Origin: Cantharellus purpuraceus
Taxonomy: Eukaryota; Basidiomycota; Agaricomycetes; Cantharellales; Hydnaceae
Assembly: GCA_025174535.1 (NCBI GenBank)
Contig: JALBUN010000034.1
Location: 508,501-572,500 of the forward strand
Direction: 5' to 3'
Length of the DNA stretch: 64,000 bases
The notes under the pieces were generated by a model that saw nothing but the letters and a program-made list of their open reading frames with translations, searched no databases and was not told the DNA's origin. The translations under genes and the position numbers were made by a program. Positions 26,230-37,021 of the stretch are shown one piece after another. Within the stretch, counting starts at the first letter, position 1, and every line of letters begins with the position of its first letter.

Positions 26230-27682
26230 TGTATGGGAACTGGTTTTCCCTTAAAAAGATCTTGTTTAAAGTCCCGAAACTGTACAATTTCGCTTGATGG
26301 CCTTAAAATATCAGCATATATCTGCTGCTTTCTCTTGATTCAGGGCCATTCAAATATTCTCTATTTTTTCATATTTTTTTGGGAATTTTCCATGCAGAAA
26401 TGAGTCTACAAACTTATTGTTCTGCTGGGCGAAGTTTTGGGACCCACATGGACCCACAAACCTTCGCAGATGTCAGCAGCCTCAAAGTCAGCCGGAGTCA
26501 CCCGGACAACTGACTCATTGTCGATCACATGACTCATTTCAATCTCCGACTCAATCTGGTCACCACTGCCAGTAAATGCTCAATATCTTCGCAACCACTG
26601 CACCTCCTGACTCCATTTTCAGTGGAGAGTTCAATAGAAGCCATGCCTACCCATAGCCGTGCTAATCAGCCTGGGAAACGAAGTATTGACCGAGTTATTT
26701 GAGTAATGGTGACTCATGCAATGACTCCTGCCATGACTCATGCTATGACTCCTTCCATGACTCATACCATGACTCCTGTGATTACTCATACTATGACTCC
26801 TGCTCTGAGTCACACTATGACTCCATCCATGACTCATGCCATGAGTCAGAGCAAATCCAAGCAGCTCATTGGCTAGGAAACTTCCACCCCCTTCTCACAT
26901 ATTCCACTAGCTTCCAGTAGTTTCCATCTATTAATAGGTAGAAGTTTCCAGTAGTATTAGTCAGCTCCTGTAAATACAATATAAAAGGAGCCCATTCTGC
27001 CTCTGAATAAATAACCATTTCTACCCCATCATCTGCACATCAGTGTGACTAGAGTGACATACAGTGTCATCCTCTATATCTCAGTAACTGTTGATTGTCC
27101 AGTTCAAGGGTTGCTTACAGTTGTGTAACTGTATTTGATTGCACTTGAAGTAGTGATTGTCCTGCTTTGGGCGTGAGTGTAGTATCTACCTCGCGTGACT
27201 ACGAATCTACAGGGTGAGATTGTCTGTCGATAGTCCTGCCATTAGTGCTCTTGTTTAAGTTACTAGTGTGTACTGCCTTTGCAGAGCATTAGAATCTTGA
27301 ACTCGTGTGAAGCAGTTGCTAGACTACTTCACACATCGCTGTTACCCGCTTCAGAGTGTCACTGGTTGGACGGTTGGATTCATCCACCTACTTCCTCTAG
27401 CCTCTAAGTGCATTCCCCTCTTTTTGGAATATCTGGACCCCTAAGCGTCCGTGAACTCTAGACTCTGGAAGTCTTATTCATTCCCTACTGCTAAGAAACG
27501 TATTACCTTCCTGCGTATCGTCTGCATTGACCATTACAACGGATTGTAACCAAAGTACAAACATTAAATCGTTTCTGGAGTTGTGCTGCAGTAGGATTTG
27601 ATATTCTTCTCAGCTGTTCATTCACGGAATTGTGGTGATTTAGAGTTTGCCCTAACACCATAATTTTGCGGGTTCCAAAACA
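26230..27682 (+). mobile_element. Solo LTR, family A, copy 1
   Basis: A 1453-bp LTR with ends TGTATGGGAACT..GTTCCAAAACA, flanked by the 5-bp duplication ACTGT (26225-26229 and 27683-27687). It has a TATA-like TATAAAAGGAG near 26982 and AATAAATAA just downstream, as expected for U3/R. No coding region lies within it. Other copies are at 38168, 43035 and 59657, with a reversed one at 40895. Confidence 0.9.
26710..26853. repeat. 12-bp TGACTC tandem array in LTR-A U3
   Basis: Twelve units of 12 bp, each beginning TGACTC or a close variant (TTACTC, TGAGTC), start at 26710 and then every 12 bp to 26842. Several give the full AP-1/Gcn4 heptamer TGACTCA or its reverse. The array lies about 130 bp upstream of the TATA box. 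Confidence 0.9.
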
Positions 27683-27687
27683 ACTGT

Positions 27688-29618
27688 TGTTTTGGAACTG
27701 TGAACTTCAACCTAAACTGTGGTGTTAATCACAATCTAAGTTTAGCCTGAGGATGTATGACCTTTCAAGGCTAGCAATAAGCTTGAAACTATTTTAACGG
27801 AGAACCCAATTAAGAAATTATACTCTGGTGAACAATCACAATCAATGTTGCCACAGGAAGTGAAGCAATAGAGATTTATGCTTGTCACGTGTAGTTAACA
27901 CTTTACTGCTGATGCAATGTAAAGTCAAAGATTGACAGGCATTCAAGGGTTCAGATACTTCAAAGGGGGTAGTAACCTAGTGCCTTAGTACCGCAGGTTG
28001 AGTGGATTAAAGCTAACAATAATCCCTTCAACGTAAAAAGATAGATATGCACTTGAACACTTCCTTCTGAACAAGCATATTCACTGTACGTGTTTATCTG
28101 TGATAGAATCAACAGTCAAGGGATATTAATCTTGTCTCAAAGAGGTGAGTTAATAGACTGTGTTGTTGATTTATTGAAATGCCCACAATTGAACCAACCG
28201 ATCAATAGCAAAGTACGTGTTAACCTGACTAACCTCAGAGTCTCAATTAAACGTGCAGTATTCTTGACCAATCAATAGCCTAGTACATATTAACCTGACT
28301 AACCTCAGAGTCTCAATTAAACGTGCAAGATTCTTGATTATAACCAATAGCCCGATACGTGATAATTTGACTAACCTCAGAGTCTCAATTACACGTGTGT
28401 TATGATATATTCATTAATGCCCAGATCCCCATCCGATCCCCTCAGATCCCCACGCATATGAAATCTATACTCCATTTGGAAACTGCTACGTCTCCATTTT
28501 CCTGTCCGATTGTCACCGCCGATTCCGCCCATCCGTCTCTGGTTCCAATTGATGCATCAGCATCACCATAGGAACCCGGACATCCGTCCCCATCGGACTT
28601 GGACATACTCATGTAAGGCCATCGGCCTCGGAGACCCATCACCAGAGTAATTATTATTAGATTTCGAATATGTATTTAATTTGCCGACTGGGGACTCCAT
28701 TCCCCAGTTCAAATATCGAATCACGCCTAGCTTCTAAGTCCGATCCTAACTCTGTAAGTCATACTCCATCTCCGAAATCTTGGACACCGGTATTAGTGAG
28801 GGCGCAGCACATAAGCTGAAGCCAAGTCTGTTCCGACCCCCACGACGTGCTCCGACTCCGACCCAACCTCTGACCCAATCTCCAACCCCAATCGGACCTA
28901 GTGCGTAACAACGTGTAAGGTTCTTGATCAATGAATAACAATTAATACACTTCAAGTTACTGCTCTGAGTGGGCTTGTAGTGTGTTAATTACTAATCAGT
29001 TACTCTGTATTAACCTCTTCTCCGAGTTTGATTAATATTAGAGCCTGCTGCGCTTGTAATATAGTAACTTCTGGCTTCTCCGAGAGTCAATCAAAGTTAA
29101 TATACACTAAGAGTAGCTGATATAAGCATGATGCTTATGTGATGATTACTCAATGCTTGAGTAGACACTGCTGTGTGTGTGTGGTAAAAAGATCTTATTT
29201 ATTGCACTGCTGTTGCAGCCCTTTTTATATACATGTACTATCTAGCTTATGTAACTAATCAGAGAACATTCCTGGCGCTTAGGGAAGCCCCTGGAAGGAA
29301 AGAGAAGGCCGGGGAACCTTGTGGAAGGTCCAGGAAGGTGTCAGAACCTTCTGTGGCTGCTTGTGGCTGAAGTGCATGAACTCTGATGATTATGTAATGC
29401 ACGCGTCGTTCGCTCGTGTGTGAGTGCTCGTCGGAGTTGAATGACAGATTATATCAGCAACCGACCCCTTGTGTACACTTGTGGGCTCAAATACACAAAA
29501 AAGCGAAATATAAGTACATTCAATAGAACATTTGAAATACCTTTAAACTACTAAATAATAGTCCTTATTTGAAGTAGTTTAGAACTGCATATACCCCAAC
29601 AACTGTCATGCTGTAACA
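27688..29618 (-). mobile_element. LTR family D (3' LTR of a second copia lineage), split by LTR-B
   Basis: In minus orientation it runs from TGTTACAGCATGACAG (29618) to CAGTTCCAAAACA (27688), about 1.41 kb once the inserted LTR-B is removed. It is preceded on the minus strand by a polypurine AGGGGGG tract and a copia RNase H remnant, so it is the 3' LTR of that element. A TATATAAAAAGGG box near 29217 and GCAATAAATAAG follow the LTR pattern. Interrupted at 28398-28915. Confidence 0.75.
28398..28910 (-). mobile_element. Solo LTR, family B
   Basis: 513 bp with ends TGTTATGA..GTAACA and target duplication ACGTG (28393-28397 and 28911-28915), inserted into LTR-D. Relative to the copy at 56220 it lies in reverse orientation. 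Confidence 0.9.
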
Positions 29619-30138
29619 TGCCCCCCTGATGTGGCAAGTCTAAATCTTCAGATTACTCCCATTTTCTTTCAGTGCTTCTCAACCAGTTTGCAAGGTAGAG
29701 CCTTGGTGAGTAAGTTGGTGGGCATGTCTTCAGTTGGGATGTATGAAGTGCTGATGATTCTTTTTGAAACAGTGTTGTGCAGCCAGAAGTATCATAAGTC
29801 CAGGTGCTTCATTTGTGCTCTGGGTTTTTGGTCACAGTTAAGGCTGATTGGTTGTCAATGCAGGTATTTGATGGACCATCAATTTTGAAATCTAGTTCAT
29901 CAAGGAAATTTTGCATCCAAACTACTTCTGTGCCAGTGGCCATTGCTGCAACATATTCAGCTTCAGTGGTCAAGAGGACTACTACACTTTGTAGTTTGCT
30001 ACTCCAACTCACAGCGCTGGTTCCTATGTTTATGACATATCCTGTGGTTGATTTTCCATTGTTGAGGTTTCCACCATGGTCTGCATCAGTCCAGGTTTCA
30101 AATGAGGAGTTGGAGTCACTTGGAGCATAGGTTAGTTT
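29619..30138 (-). pseudogene. Copia-type RNase H remnant of the LTR-D element
   Basis: The minus strand encodes AVSWSSKLQSVVVLLTTEAE and YVAAMATGTEVVWMQNFLDE, then IDGPSNTCIDNQSALTVTKN, the end of a Ty1/copia RNase H domain. Downstream minus-strand sequence reaches a polypurine tract and LTR-D. The upstream part (RT, integrase, gag) is missing because LTR-B sits at 30139. Confidence 0.8.
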
Positions 30139-31480
30139 TGTTACACACTAGGTCCGATTGGGGGTCGGAGATTGGGTTGGAAGTTGGGTTGGAGGTTTGG
30201 TTGGAGTCGGAGAGGGAGTTGGGGTACGTTGTGGGGGTTGGAACGGACTTGGCTTCAGCTTATGTGCTGTGCCCTCACTAATACCGGTGTCTGAGATTTC
30301 AGAGATGGAGTACAACTTAGAGAGTTAGACTTAGGAACTAGGTGTGATTTGATATTTGAACTGGGGAATGAAGTCCCCAGTCGGGCAGCTTAAATACATA
30401 TTTGAAATCTAATAATAATTACTCTGGTGATGGGTCTCCAAGGCCAATGGCCTTACATGAGTATGTCCAAGTCTGATGGGGATGGATGTCCAGGTTCCTA
30501 TGGTGATGCTGATGCATCAATCAGAACCGGAGATGGATGGGTGAGGTTTGGCAGTGACAATTGGACAGATAAATGGAGATGTGATGGTTTCCAAATGGAG
30601 TATAGATTGTCAAGAATTTATTCAAGTACCATTATGATCTATTGGAGTAAGAAGGGGGAGTTTTATGATAAGGAAAAGTTGTGAAAAGTTTAGGGATTTT
30701 TTTTGATTAAGGGATGAGGAGGAGGTGATTTTCGATTTTATTTTGTGAGCCATCCTTCCGTTCTACAGGGGTGGCTACTACTCAAAAAGGGAGGTATTAT
30801 GATGATTTTCATTTGTCATAAACCTCAAATCAAACGGGTAAAAACTCCTTTCTCTATAAAAAGTTTTTCCCTATGACATCACATATTATCAGTATCCACA
30901 TCATTTCTTTTATCATATGTTTCAATCTTACTAAAAGGCATTCTTATCATGTGATTGCCAAATTGACAACTGTGTACGAGTATCTATCATCGGATTCACT
31001 ATTCTTAATCCCTTCCAAGCTGCAAACAAACAGCTCGTGTCAATTTTCTGTCGTTCCTGGAATAACTCCTAAATGACCTATTCAATTTGAAATCTTTTGC
31101 ATATCCCATTAACTATTGCTATCTCAATTACGAACGATTTGGATCATTACATCCATTTCTATTAAGCAAACACTTTTTCGAAGTGTTGCTATTCCCATTT
31201 CTGCTCAAATATTTTGCAGAAGTCCCAGTTCTTAACCGAATATTCTGATATTTGGTAACATCACTCTACTAAACAACACCTCTCTATTGACCCCACATAT
31301 ATCTGCATCCTTGCAGTAATTGCTCCTCTATTCAAAAATTTATTGCACCACCATCTCTCACCTTCATTTTACACTCACACACAACACCCCTCCACATCTT
31401 TTCCTAACATAGATCTCATATGTGCAGGGATCTGAGTGGATTGGATGGGGATCTGGGCGTTAATGAATATAGTCATAACA
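30139..31480 (+). mobile_element. LTR family B copy, split by LTR-C
   Basis: Starts TGTTACACACTAGG and ends ATAGTCATAACA. After removal of the LTR-C insertion it aligns end to end with the 529-bp copy at 56220. Flanks (AGTTT / GTATC) do not match. The following GTATCTC is also found after LTR-F at 40071, so it may be a 5' LTR joined to its internal region. Confidence 0.8.
30608..31409 (+). mobile_element. Solo LTR, family C, nested in LTR-B
   Basis: 802 bp with ends TGTCAAGAATTT..TCCTAACA and target duplication TAGAT (30603-30607 and 31410-31414). It interrupts the LTR-B sequence GTATAGATTTCATATG seen intact elsewhere. Only copy in the window. A TCTCTATAAAAAG box lies near 30855. Confidence 0.85.
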
Positions 31481-31641
31481 GTATCTCTCCATTTAAGGCT
31501 GAGCCCCTGAGGCCTCATGTCTGTGGATTGAATAGGTGAGATGGTAGGGCGCAGTTGGAGTTATACTGGGGGTCTGGAGACATATAAAAGGAGGGGCATG
31601 ATTGAGGTCTTATCCTCAACAATGTCAAACCCTTTGCAAAC

Positions 31642-32052
31642 ATGAGCATGGCTGAGCTTGAGCAGTTGCTCCTGGCTCGACGGAAGGAAGAGGAAGAGCA
31701 GAGATGGAAAGAGGAGGAGGAGGCAGAATGGAGACGGAAGGAGGAGGAGGAGGCAGAATGGAGATGGAAGGAGGAGGAGGAGGAGTGGAGATGGAAGGAG
31801 GAGGAGGAGGAGTGGAGATGGAAGGAGGAGGAGGAGGAGCGGAGATGTAAGGAGGAGGTGGAGACGGAATGGAGAAGGAAGGAGGAGGAAGCGAAAGCTG
31901 AGCGAGCCCACAGGGTCAAGGAACTTGCGGCCGCGATGGAGGCCACAAGACTGAAGGAAGTGGAAGAGCAGGCACACGAGCTAGAAGCTGCCATGGAGGT
32001 AGAGGAGGAGGTGACCGGTGATGAGCCAGGATGCATTGAGGACGTATATTGA
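31642..32052 (+). CDS. Glu/Arg/Trp-rich coiled-coil ORF of a non-autonomous LTR element
   Basis: 136 residues starting MSMAELEQLLLARRKEEEEQ. The centre is a run of near-identical units of the form EWRWKEEEE, made by tandem repetition of 24-30 bp purine-rich DNA, followed by a Lys/Ala/Glu helix ending DEPGCIEDVY. A TATA-like ACATATAAAAGGAG lies about 60 bp upstream. The C-terminal end recurs at about 63.28 kb in front of another third-ORF copy, so the two ORFs travel together. A single long helix or coiled coil is predicted by composition. Function unknown; it may stand in for gag. Confidence 0.5.
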   Translation: MSMAELEQLLLARRKEEEEQRWKEEEEAEWRRKEEEEAEWRWKEEEEEWRWKEEEEEWRWKEEEEERRCKEEVETEWRRKEEEAKAERAHRVKELAAAMEATRLKEVEEQAHELEAAMEVEEEVTGDEPGCIEDVY

Positions 32053-32225
32053 ACCACTCTGACAGTCCAACTCTGCCAGCGTCTTTTCATATCAAACTTT
32101 TAAATAGTGCCACAACTCCCTCTCCATCTCAGTCTCTAATTCTAGCCATCAATCGTCACTCGTGTTTCATCGCCATCAATCATTATCAGCCTTCTATTCA
32201 CACCAATCCTTTCATCATCATTCAC

Positions 32226-32660
32226 ATGGCTTCCAATTCTATTCCCCTCTCCAACATCACTTCTAATAATACGTCACACTGGTCTCTGGACACAGAGGAC
32301 TATCAAAAATACGCCGAGCTCCATGGGCATGTTAAGCCACCTCCACGTGTCAAAATACTTCCAAAACTCTTTCAACGTCCAAGATCCCCACCATGTCTCT
32401 CTTATGCCATTGGCGATCCTATATTCTTTCACAATTCCATTGAACCATATACATTCCTCAGCATTTCGCCTCTATATCGTAACACGGATAGAAGAGTCAA
32501 ATGTGAGGTAGAATTTCAGTTGCCATCGCTGACCTATCCTCCCACTTCAATCCAACTCAGGTTACATCATGTCAGGCAAAGGGACCGAATACCCTTGGAA
32601 CGGGATACCATATGGAGACAGATCACTAAGACAATAAGGAGTATTTGTTGTGGTTGCTGA
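32226..32660 (+). CDS. Retroelement third-ORF protein (ORF3), non-autonomous element copy
   Basis: 144 residues from MASNSIPLSNITSNNTSHWS to IRSICCGC. Blocks: SHWSLDTEDYQKYAEL, CLSYAIGDPIFFHN, VKCEVEFQLPSLTYPPTSIQ, then IWRQITKTIRSICCGC. The same layout and almost the same length occur in the ORF after the Ty3 integrase at 54323 (ITWSVDSRDTARAVEDY, YYIGDPLFIGNHD, LLWQRVRRDLAECFRVC). No known domain was recognised. The Cys-rich C-terminus could be acylated, but this is a guess. Confidence 0.6.
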   Translation: MASNSIPLSNITSNNTSHWSLDTEDYQKYAELHGHVKPPPRVKILPKLFQRPRSPPCLSYAIGDPIFFHNSIEPYTFLSISPLYRNTDRRVKCEVEFQLPSLTYPPTSIQLRLHHVRQRDRIPLERDTIWRQITKTIRSICCGC

Positions 32661-32673
32661 CTGAAGTCCTCAT

Positions 32674-33120
32674 GTGACTCAGGGTCAATTTACCTTCAGA
32701 GCCATAGGGAAGATGGTATTGGTGGACGTTTCTATTGTTCTTTTATATGACTCACCCCTGTTTCATCTTTTAATTCATTCATACACAACTTACTCATCCT
32801 TGTTCTATTTTTGGTTCTTTTATTACTCATCACCTCCTATTCTTACAAAGATTACCCCTATCTGTCACTTCATTTCTCCATGATTTCCCCATTAGTAGTT
32901 CAACTTCACATGCTTTGTCAGCTGGCTTGATCAGCATATCTTGCATCATATCGCATCATTTGCTCATATTGTATCATTGTGCCCTGGGGATTTGTATATA
33001 AAAGGGCGCTAGTTTTTGCCTTTGGAATCAATCAACAAGTTTTCAGCCAACACTCTAAAGTCAAAGTCCACGCTCTATAAGTCTATACTCTATGCTCTAT
33101 ATCACAATCCATCATCTCTA
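32674..33120 (+). repeat. LTR family E (3' side of the ORF3 element), truncated
   Basis: Begins TGTGACTCAGGGTC just after ORF3 and matches the copies at 42712 and, reversed, at about 62255-62713. A TATATAAAAGGGCGC box lies near 32998. It is cut at 33120 by the copia LTR. Confidence 0.6.
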
Positions 33121-33271
33121 TGTAGAGCTCAAAAGCGAAGTTGGATGATATTAGATAAGCTAAACTACAAACTCAGCAAAAAAGCAAAATTGTAGCACAT
33201 AAAACACTCATATCTCCTCACACAATGACCCAATCCATACCAAACTTTGTAGGGACCTTCAGTGCATTCCA
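33121..33271 (-). repeat. Copia 3' LTR
   Basis: 151 bp, ends TGTAGAGCTC..GTGCATTCCA on the plus strand. It sits inside LTR-E at a CTCTA site. Confidence 0.85.
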
Positions 33272-35352
33272 TCACACCCCCTTCAGGGTTCTTGGATACC
33301 CCAATGGCAGGTTGACTGTCACAGAAAAGTGTGATTGGAGGAAGATAGTAACCAAGTTCATTCAGCAGCTGTTTCAACCACATTGCTTCATGTCCCCCAA
33401 AGTTGGCTGACATGTATTCAGCATCAGATGAGGATGTTGCCACTGTAGGTTGTCATTTGCTGCTCCAGCTCACTGCTGCTCCACCAATGAAGAACGCATA
33501 TCCAGTCGTTGACCGTCTCCTGTCCTCATCTCCTGCATAGTTGGCATCACAGTAGGCCTGGAGCATCACTTGGGAACCAGAGTCTGCAGGTCCATATGTC
33601 AATCCCAGTTCAGAAGTGCCCTTGATGTATTTGAGCACGTGCTGTACCGCCTTCCAATGGCACAAACCAGGATTTGAGTTGAATTGGCCAAGTTCACCAA
33701 CTGCATGTGCAATGTCTGGTCTGGTTCCAATCGCAAGATAGTTCAGGCTTCCAACAGCAGCAAGATAGGGAACGCTCCTCATGGCCTCAATGTCCTCCTT
33801 TGACTCTGGACTAAGTTTCTTGGACAGATGGCATCCTGGATCAAGAGGGGTAGACACTGGCTTGCAGTTCTCCATGTTGAACCACTTCAAAACATCCAAT
33901 GCATACTTGTGCTGGTTAATGTGCAGCGTCCTCTTTCTCCTGTCTCTGTGGATTTCCAGACCAACAATGTATCTGGCAGGTCCCAAGTCCTTCATTTTGA
34001 AATGTTGCGACAGCTCAAGCTTAACTTTGTCAAGATGACTCTGACTGTTGCATGCCATAAGCTGATCGTCAACATAGACAGGGATGTAGACTTTGATGGA
34101 TCCTTGGATGTACAGGTAAAGGCAGCTGTCCACTTTGGACCTGGTGAATCCCATCTGAAGGAAAGCTTGGTCCAGTTTAGCGTGCCACCTGTTTCCTCCT
34201 TGTCTGATTCCATAGATTGCCTTGTTCAGTCTCCTAACTTTCTCTCCCTGCTTGTAGCCATCTGGAAGCTCCATGTAGACCTCTTCTTCAATCTCACCGT
34301 TCAAATAGGCAGATTTGAAGTTGACTTGGTCCAATTCCAGATCCTCAATGGCGGTAATGGCAAGGAGCACTCTGAGTGTGTTGAATCTCACAACAGGGGC
34401 AAATGTTTCTGTGAAGTCAATCTCTGTCTTCTGTGTGTATCCTTTTGCAACCACTCTAGATTTGAAGTGCTCAATGGATCCGTCAGGGTGCTTCTTGATT
34501 TTGAATACCCATTTGGAGCCCACAGCCTTCTTGCCAGGAGGGAGATCCACCACCGTCCAAACATTGTTGTCCATAAGCGACTGATATTCTTCATCACAGG
34601 ACTCTCTCCACCATGGTGCATCAACTCTAGACATGGCTTCCTGATAACTGGATGGTTCAGGGAGGTCAGGAGCATTGCTGAGCTTGACGAGTTCCTCAAG
34701 TGGATGTCGGACAGATGGTATGGCGGATTCTGCCTGTTCCACCCCCTCATTCGATGTCATCCACCCCCTCAGTTGGATCATCTCTCCCCTGTGACTCAGG
34801 TGGAGGATTCCTGTACTGGGCAGCATTTGGGATAAGTCACCATGGTTGGGGAGGCATGTGTGTGTGTGCTGAATGCCTTGGAGGAGGGTCAGATGGTAGA
34901 GGTGGAGATGGGGATGGTGGAAGGGATGGTGGAGGGGATTGTGTTGCAGCATCTGGCAAAGGTGGTGAGGTGGGAGTAGCTGGAGGGATAACTGGAGGGA
35001 AAGTAGATGTCTGGTGAATGGGCACATCATCAGGAAGTTGCACAAGTTGCAGTGGTGGGTTGTGTGTGATGGATGTGTGTGAGTGGCCAGATTCATCAAA
35101 AATGACATCCCTGCTGATCAATACCCTCCTTCTAGCTGGATCCCGTAGTTGCCATGCCTTAGTCCCATTTTCATATCCAATCATGATGCACTTGGTGGAG
35201 TGTGACTCAAGGTGACGCCTTTTAGATTTGGGGACATGGACAAATGCAGTGGAACCAAATACCCTGAAATGCGCAACAGATGGCTTGTGGCCATGCCAGG
35301 CTTCATATGGAGTCCTTTGGGATATATGTAATGAGGCTCCTGAATCAGTGCA
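33272..35352 (-). pseudogene. Copia pol remnant: integrase C-terminus, RT, RNase H
   Basis: Reading on the minus strand: the integrase C-terminal part (FRVFGSTAFVHVPKSKRR, KCIMIGYENGTKAWQLRD) at about 35.1-35.3 kb, then a Pro/Ser/His-rich linker containing a frameshift. RT follows (KWVFKIKKHPDGSIEHFKSR, LDQVNFKSAYLNGEI, and catalytic PVYVDDQLMA) at about 33.9-34.6 kb, then STPLDPGCHLSKKL and RNase H (YCDANYAGDEDRR, VSWSSK). An in-frame TGA at 33453-33455 interrupts RNase H before QPTVATSSSDAEYMSA. The end after SKNPE runs directly into LTR-like sequence, so the last part is deleted. The protein cannot be made intact. Confidence 0.85.
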
Positions 35353-36261
35353 CTAAAGGGAACTGGTATCAGAGACAAGGTGTGCATGAGGAAGAGAGGG
35401 AATGCTTGCGGTGGTAAATGCCGATCCTGCAACTTCAACAACAGAGGAGGTAGATTCATCTGCCTGTTTAGCCTTGTGCCTCTGCTTCTTCTCCTGCTTA
35501 GCCGTCTGTCTGCGCTCCAGATTAGCCTTCTTGGCATTGGCTAGAGAAAAGCAAACATCGGTGTTATGAGTAGATGATTTGCAGAAGTTACACCATTCAG
35601 AAGAGGGTGTTGAAGCAGGTGGTTTGGATAGCATGGCTGATTGAACAGAATGGTGCAGATGGTTGTTCTCCTCTGTGATAAAGGCTTCAATAACTTTGGC
35701 CTTGTCAATGTCCTTTTGAAGCAGTAATGCAGATGTGAAGCTGTCAAACTCCTCAGGAAGGGCTCTAATCAGTGTCATGATCACCAGTTCCTCATCCTGT
35801 CTGGCTAGTGTATAGGAGCCATCAGATGGACAAAGGTTCTGGCAGAGTTGCATGGCAGAGCTGACACGACCAACCAGAGACTGAAGTGTCTCATCTGGAG
35901 CCTTCCGTATATTGAAGAGTGCATCATAGGCATTGAAACGAGTGCCTGCCTGCTTCTGAACATGTACCCTGTGCAGAGCTTCCCACATTTTCACCAGATT
36001 GTCCTCTAATCCCTGAACATGAACTTGCTGCCCTTGTTCCAAGGTTGATGCAATGAGTCCAGCTGCTACCTCCTGATCCAATTCCCATTTCTCCATGTCT
36101 GCAGGTTCAGTGGGGTGCTTTTTTCTGCCATTGACAAGCATCCATAAGCCCTTTGAACATAAGCTAGCAGTCATGTTGAATGCCCAGTCATGATAATTTG
36201 AGTCTGAGGGCATGGGGAAGTTAGGAGAGAGAGTGTGATCATTGGAGGTGGTTGTAGACAT
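35353..36261 (-). CDS. Copia gag (UBN2-type)
   Basis: 302 residues from MSTTTSNDHTLSPNFPMPSD. Contains the gag-polypeptide/UBN2 features WAFNMTASLCSKGLWMLVNG, LFNIRKAPDETLQSLVGRVS and VIMTLIRALPEEFDSFTSAL, then a zinc knuckle CNFCKSSTHNTDVC (CX2CX4HX4C) and a Lys/Arg-rich tail. The open frame ends at the internal deletion, where protease would normally continue. Confidence 0.85.
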   Translation of the reverse strand: MSTTTSNDHTLSPNFPMPSDSNYHDWAFNMTASLCSKGLWMLVNGRKKHPTEPADMEKWELDQEVAAGLIASTLEQGQQVHVQGLEDNLVKMWEALHRVHVQKQAGTRFNAYDALFNIRKAPDETLQSLVGRVSSAMQLCQNLCPSDGSYTLARQDEELVIMTLIRALPEEFDSFTSALLLQKDIDKAKVIEAFITEENNHLHHSVQSAMLSKPPASTPSSEWCNFCKSSTHNTDVCFSLANAKKANLERRQTAKQEKKQRHKAKQADESTSSVVEVAGSAFTTASIPSLPHAHLVSDTSSL

Positions 36262-37021
36262 GGTCTAGAGGTGTGTGCAGCAAGGGATAGATATGACTAG
36301 ATGATTTGGGTGAGATATGAATGAAGTTTGGTTGAGTGTATAAGAGTCCAAATGCAGATATTGATAATTGCAAGTGAAGGGATGATAGGAGAGGTTCGCA
36401 GAGTTGTGGGATGGTGATAGACACCAGAAAGACTGTGGACACAAAGTGTGGGAGGTGGTATGCGCACAGGGAGCGCAGGAGAGTAAAAATGAGTGCAGAG
36501 CACTAAATCCAAGTGGGGTAAAAGTCCTAGGGAGTCCAGAGGGATCCTGAGTCGTCCAGGGGGGTCCTGAGTTGTCCTAGGAATGGGGAAAATAGTCCAA
36601 ATGGCACCAATCACCTTCCAGCAACTTCAGGGACAACAGGACTCAGAATGAGATGGCACAACCTCACTGCGAATCAGGTGAACTGTTATGAGTCTGCAGA
36701 CCACAGACTCCAGCACCCAAGGTTAACAAGAGGCCTCAGTCAACCGGCAAACTAAGGCCAGGGGTGTGGCTTTGTAACACTAGGCAATGAGGAGGGATCC
36801 TTTCTCACCACTGGAACCTGAAACCCTTTGGGAGCTGAAGAGATGACTGCTGGGAGAAGCTGAGGGGGAAGGGGAGGATGTAGTGTGGTAAAAAAAATGA
36901 AGTGTAGTTGTGGTTGAAGTTGTTGTTTAATGGGAAATGATAGGGTTGGAAAAGGTGGATGGAACTGAGAGGATTTTGATGATATAGGAGTGTTAGAGCA
37001 ACTGTTTAGGCCTGGAGGCCA
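36262..37021 (-). other. Copia leader, non-coding
   Basis: Sequence between the PBS and the gag ATG. Related copies occur at 56.75-57.6 kb and 57.63-57.83 kb. No conserved frame was seen. Confidence 0.6.

Noticed and set aside
26631..26920. Short Ser/His-rich frames in LTR-A (also at 38.6 and 60.1 kb)
   Set aside because: They are translations of the 12-bp TGACTC array, not proteins.
27660..27702. Inverted repeat around 27671-27699 considered as a hairpin or terminator
   Set aside because: It is explained by two LTR ends (A and reversed D) meeting across a 5-bp target duplication.
33828..34835. 335-residue plus-strand frame opposite copia pol
   Set aside because: It mirrors the RT coding strand and has no motif of its own.
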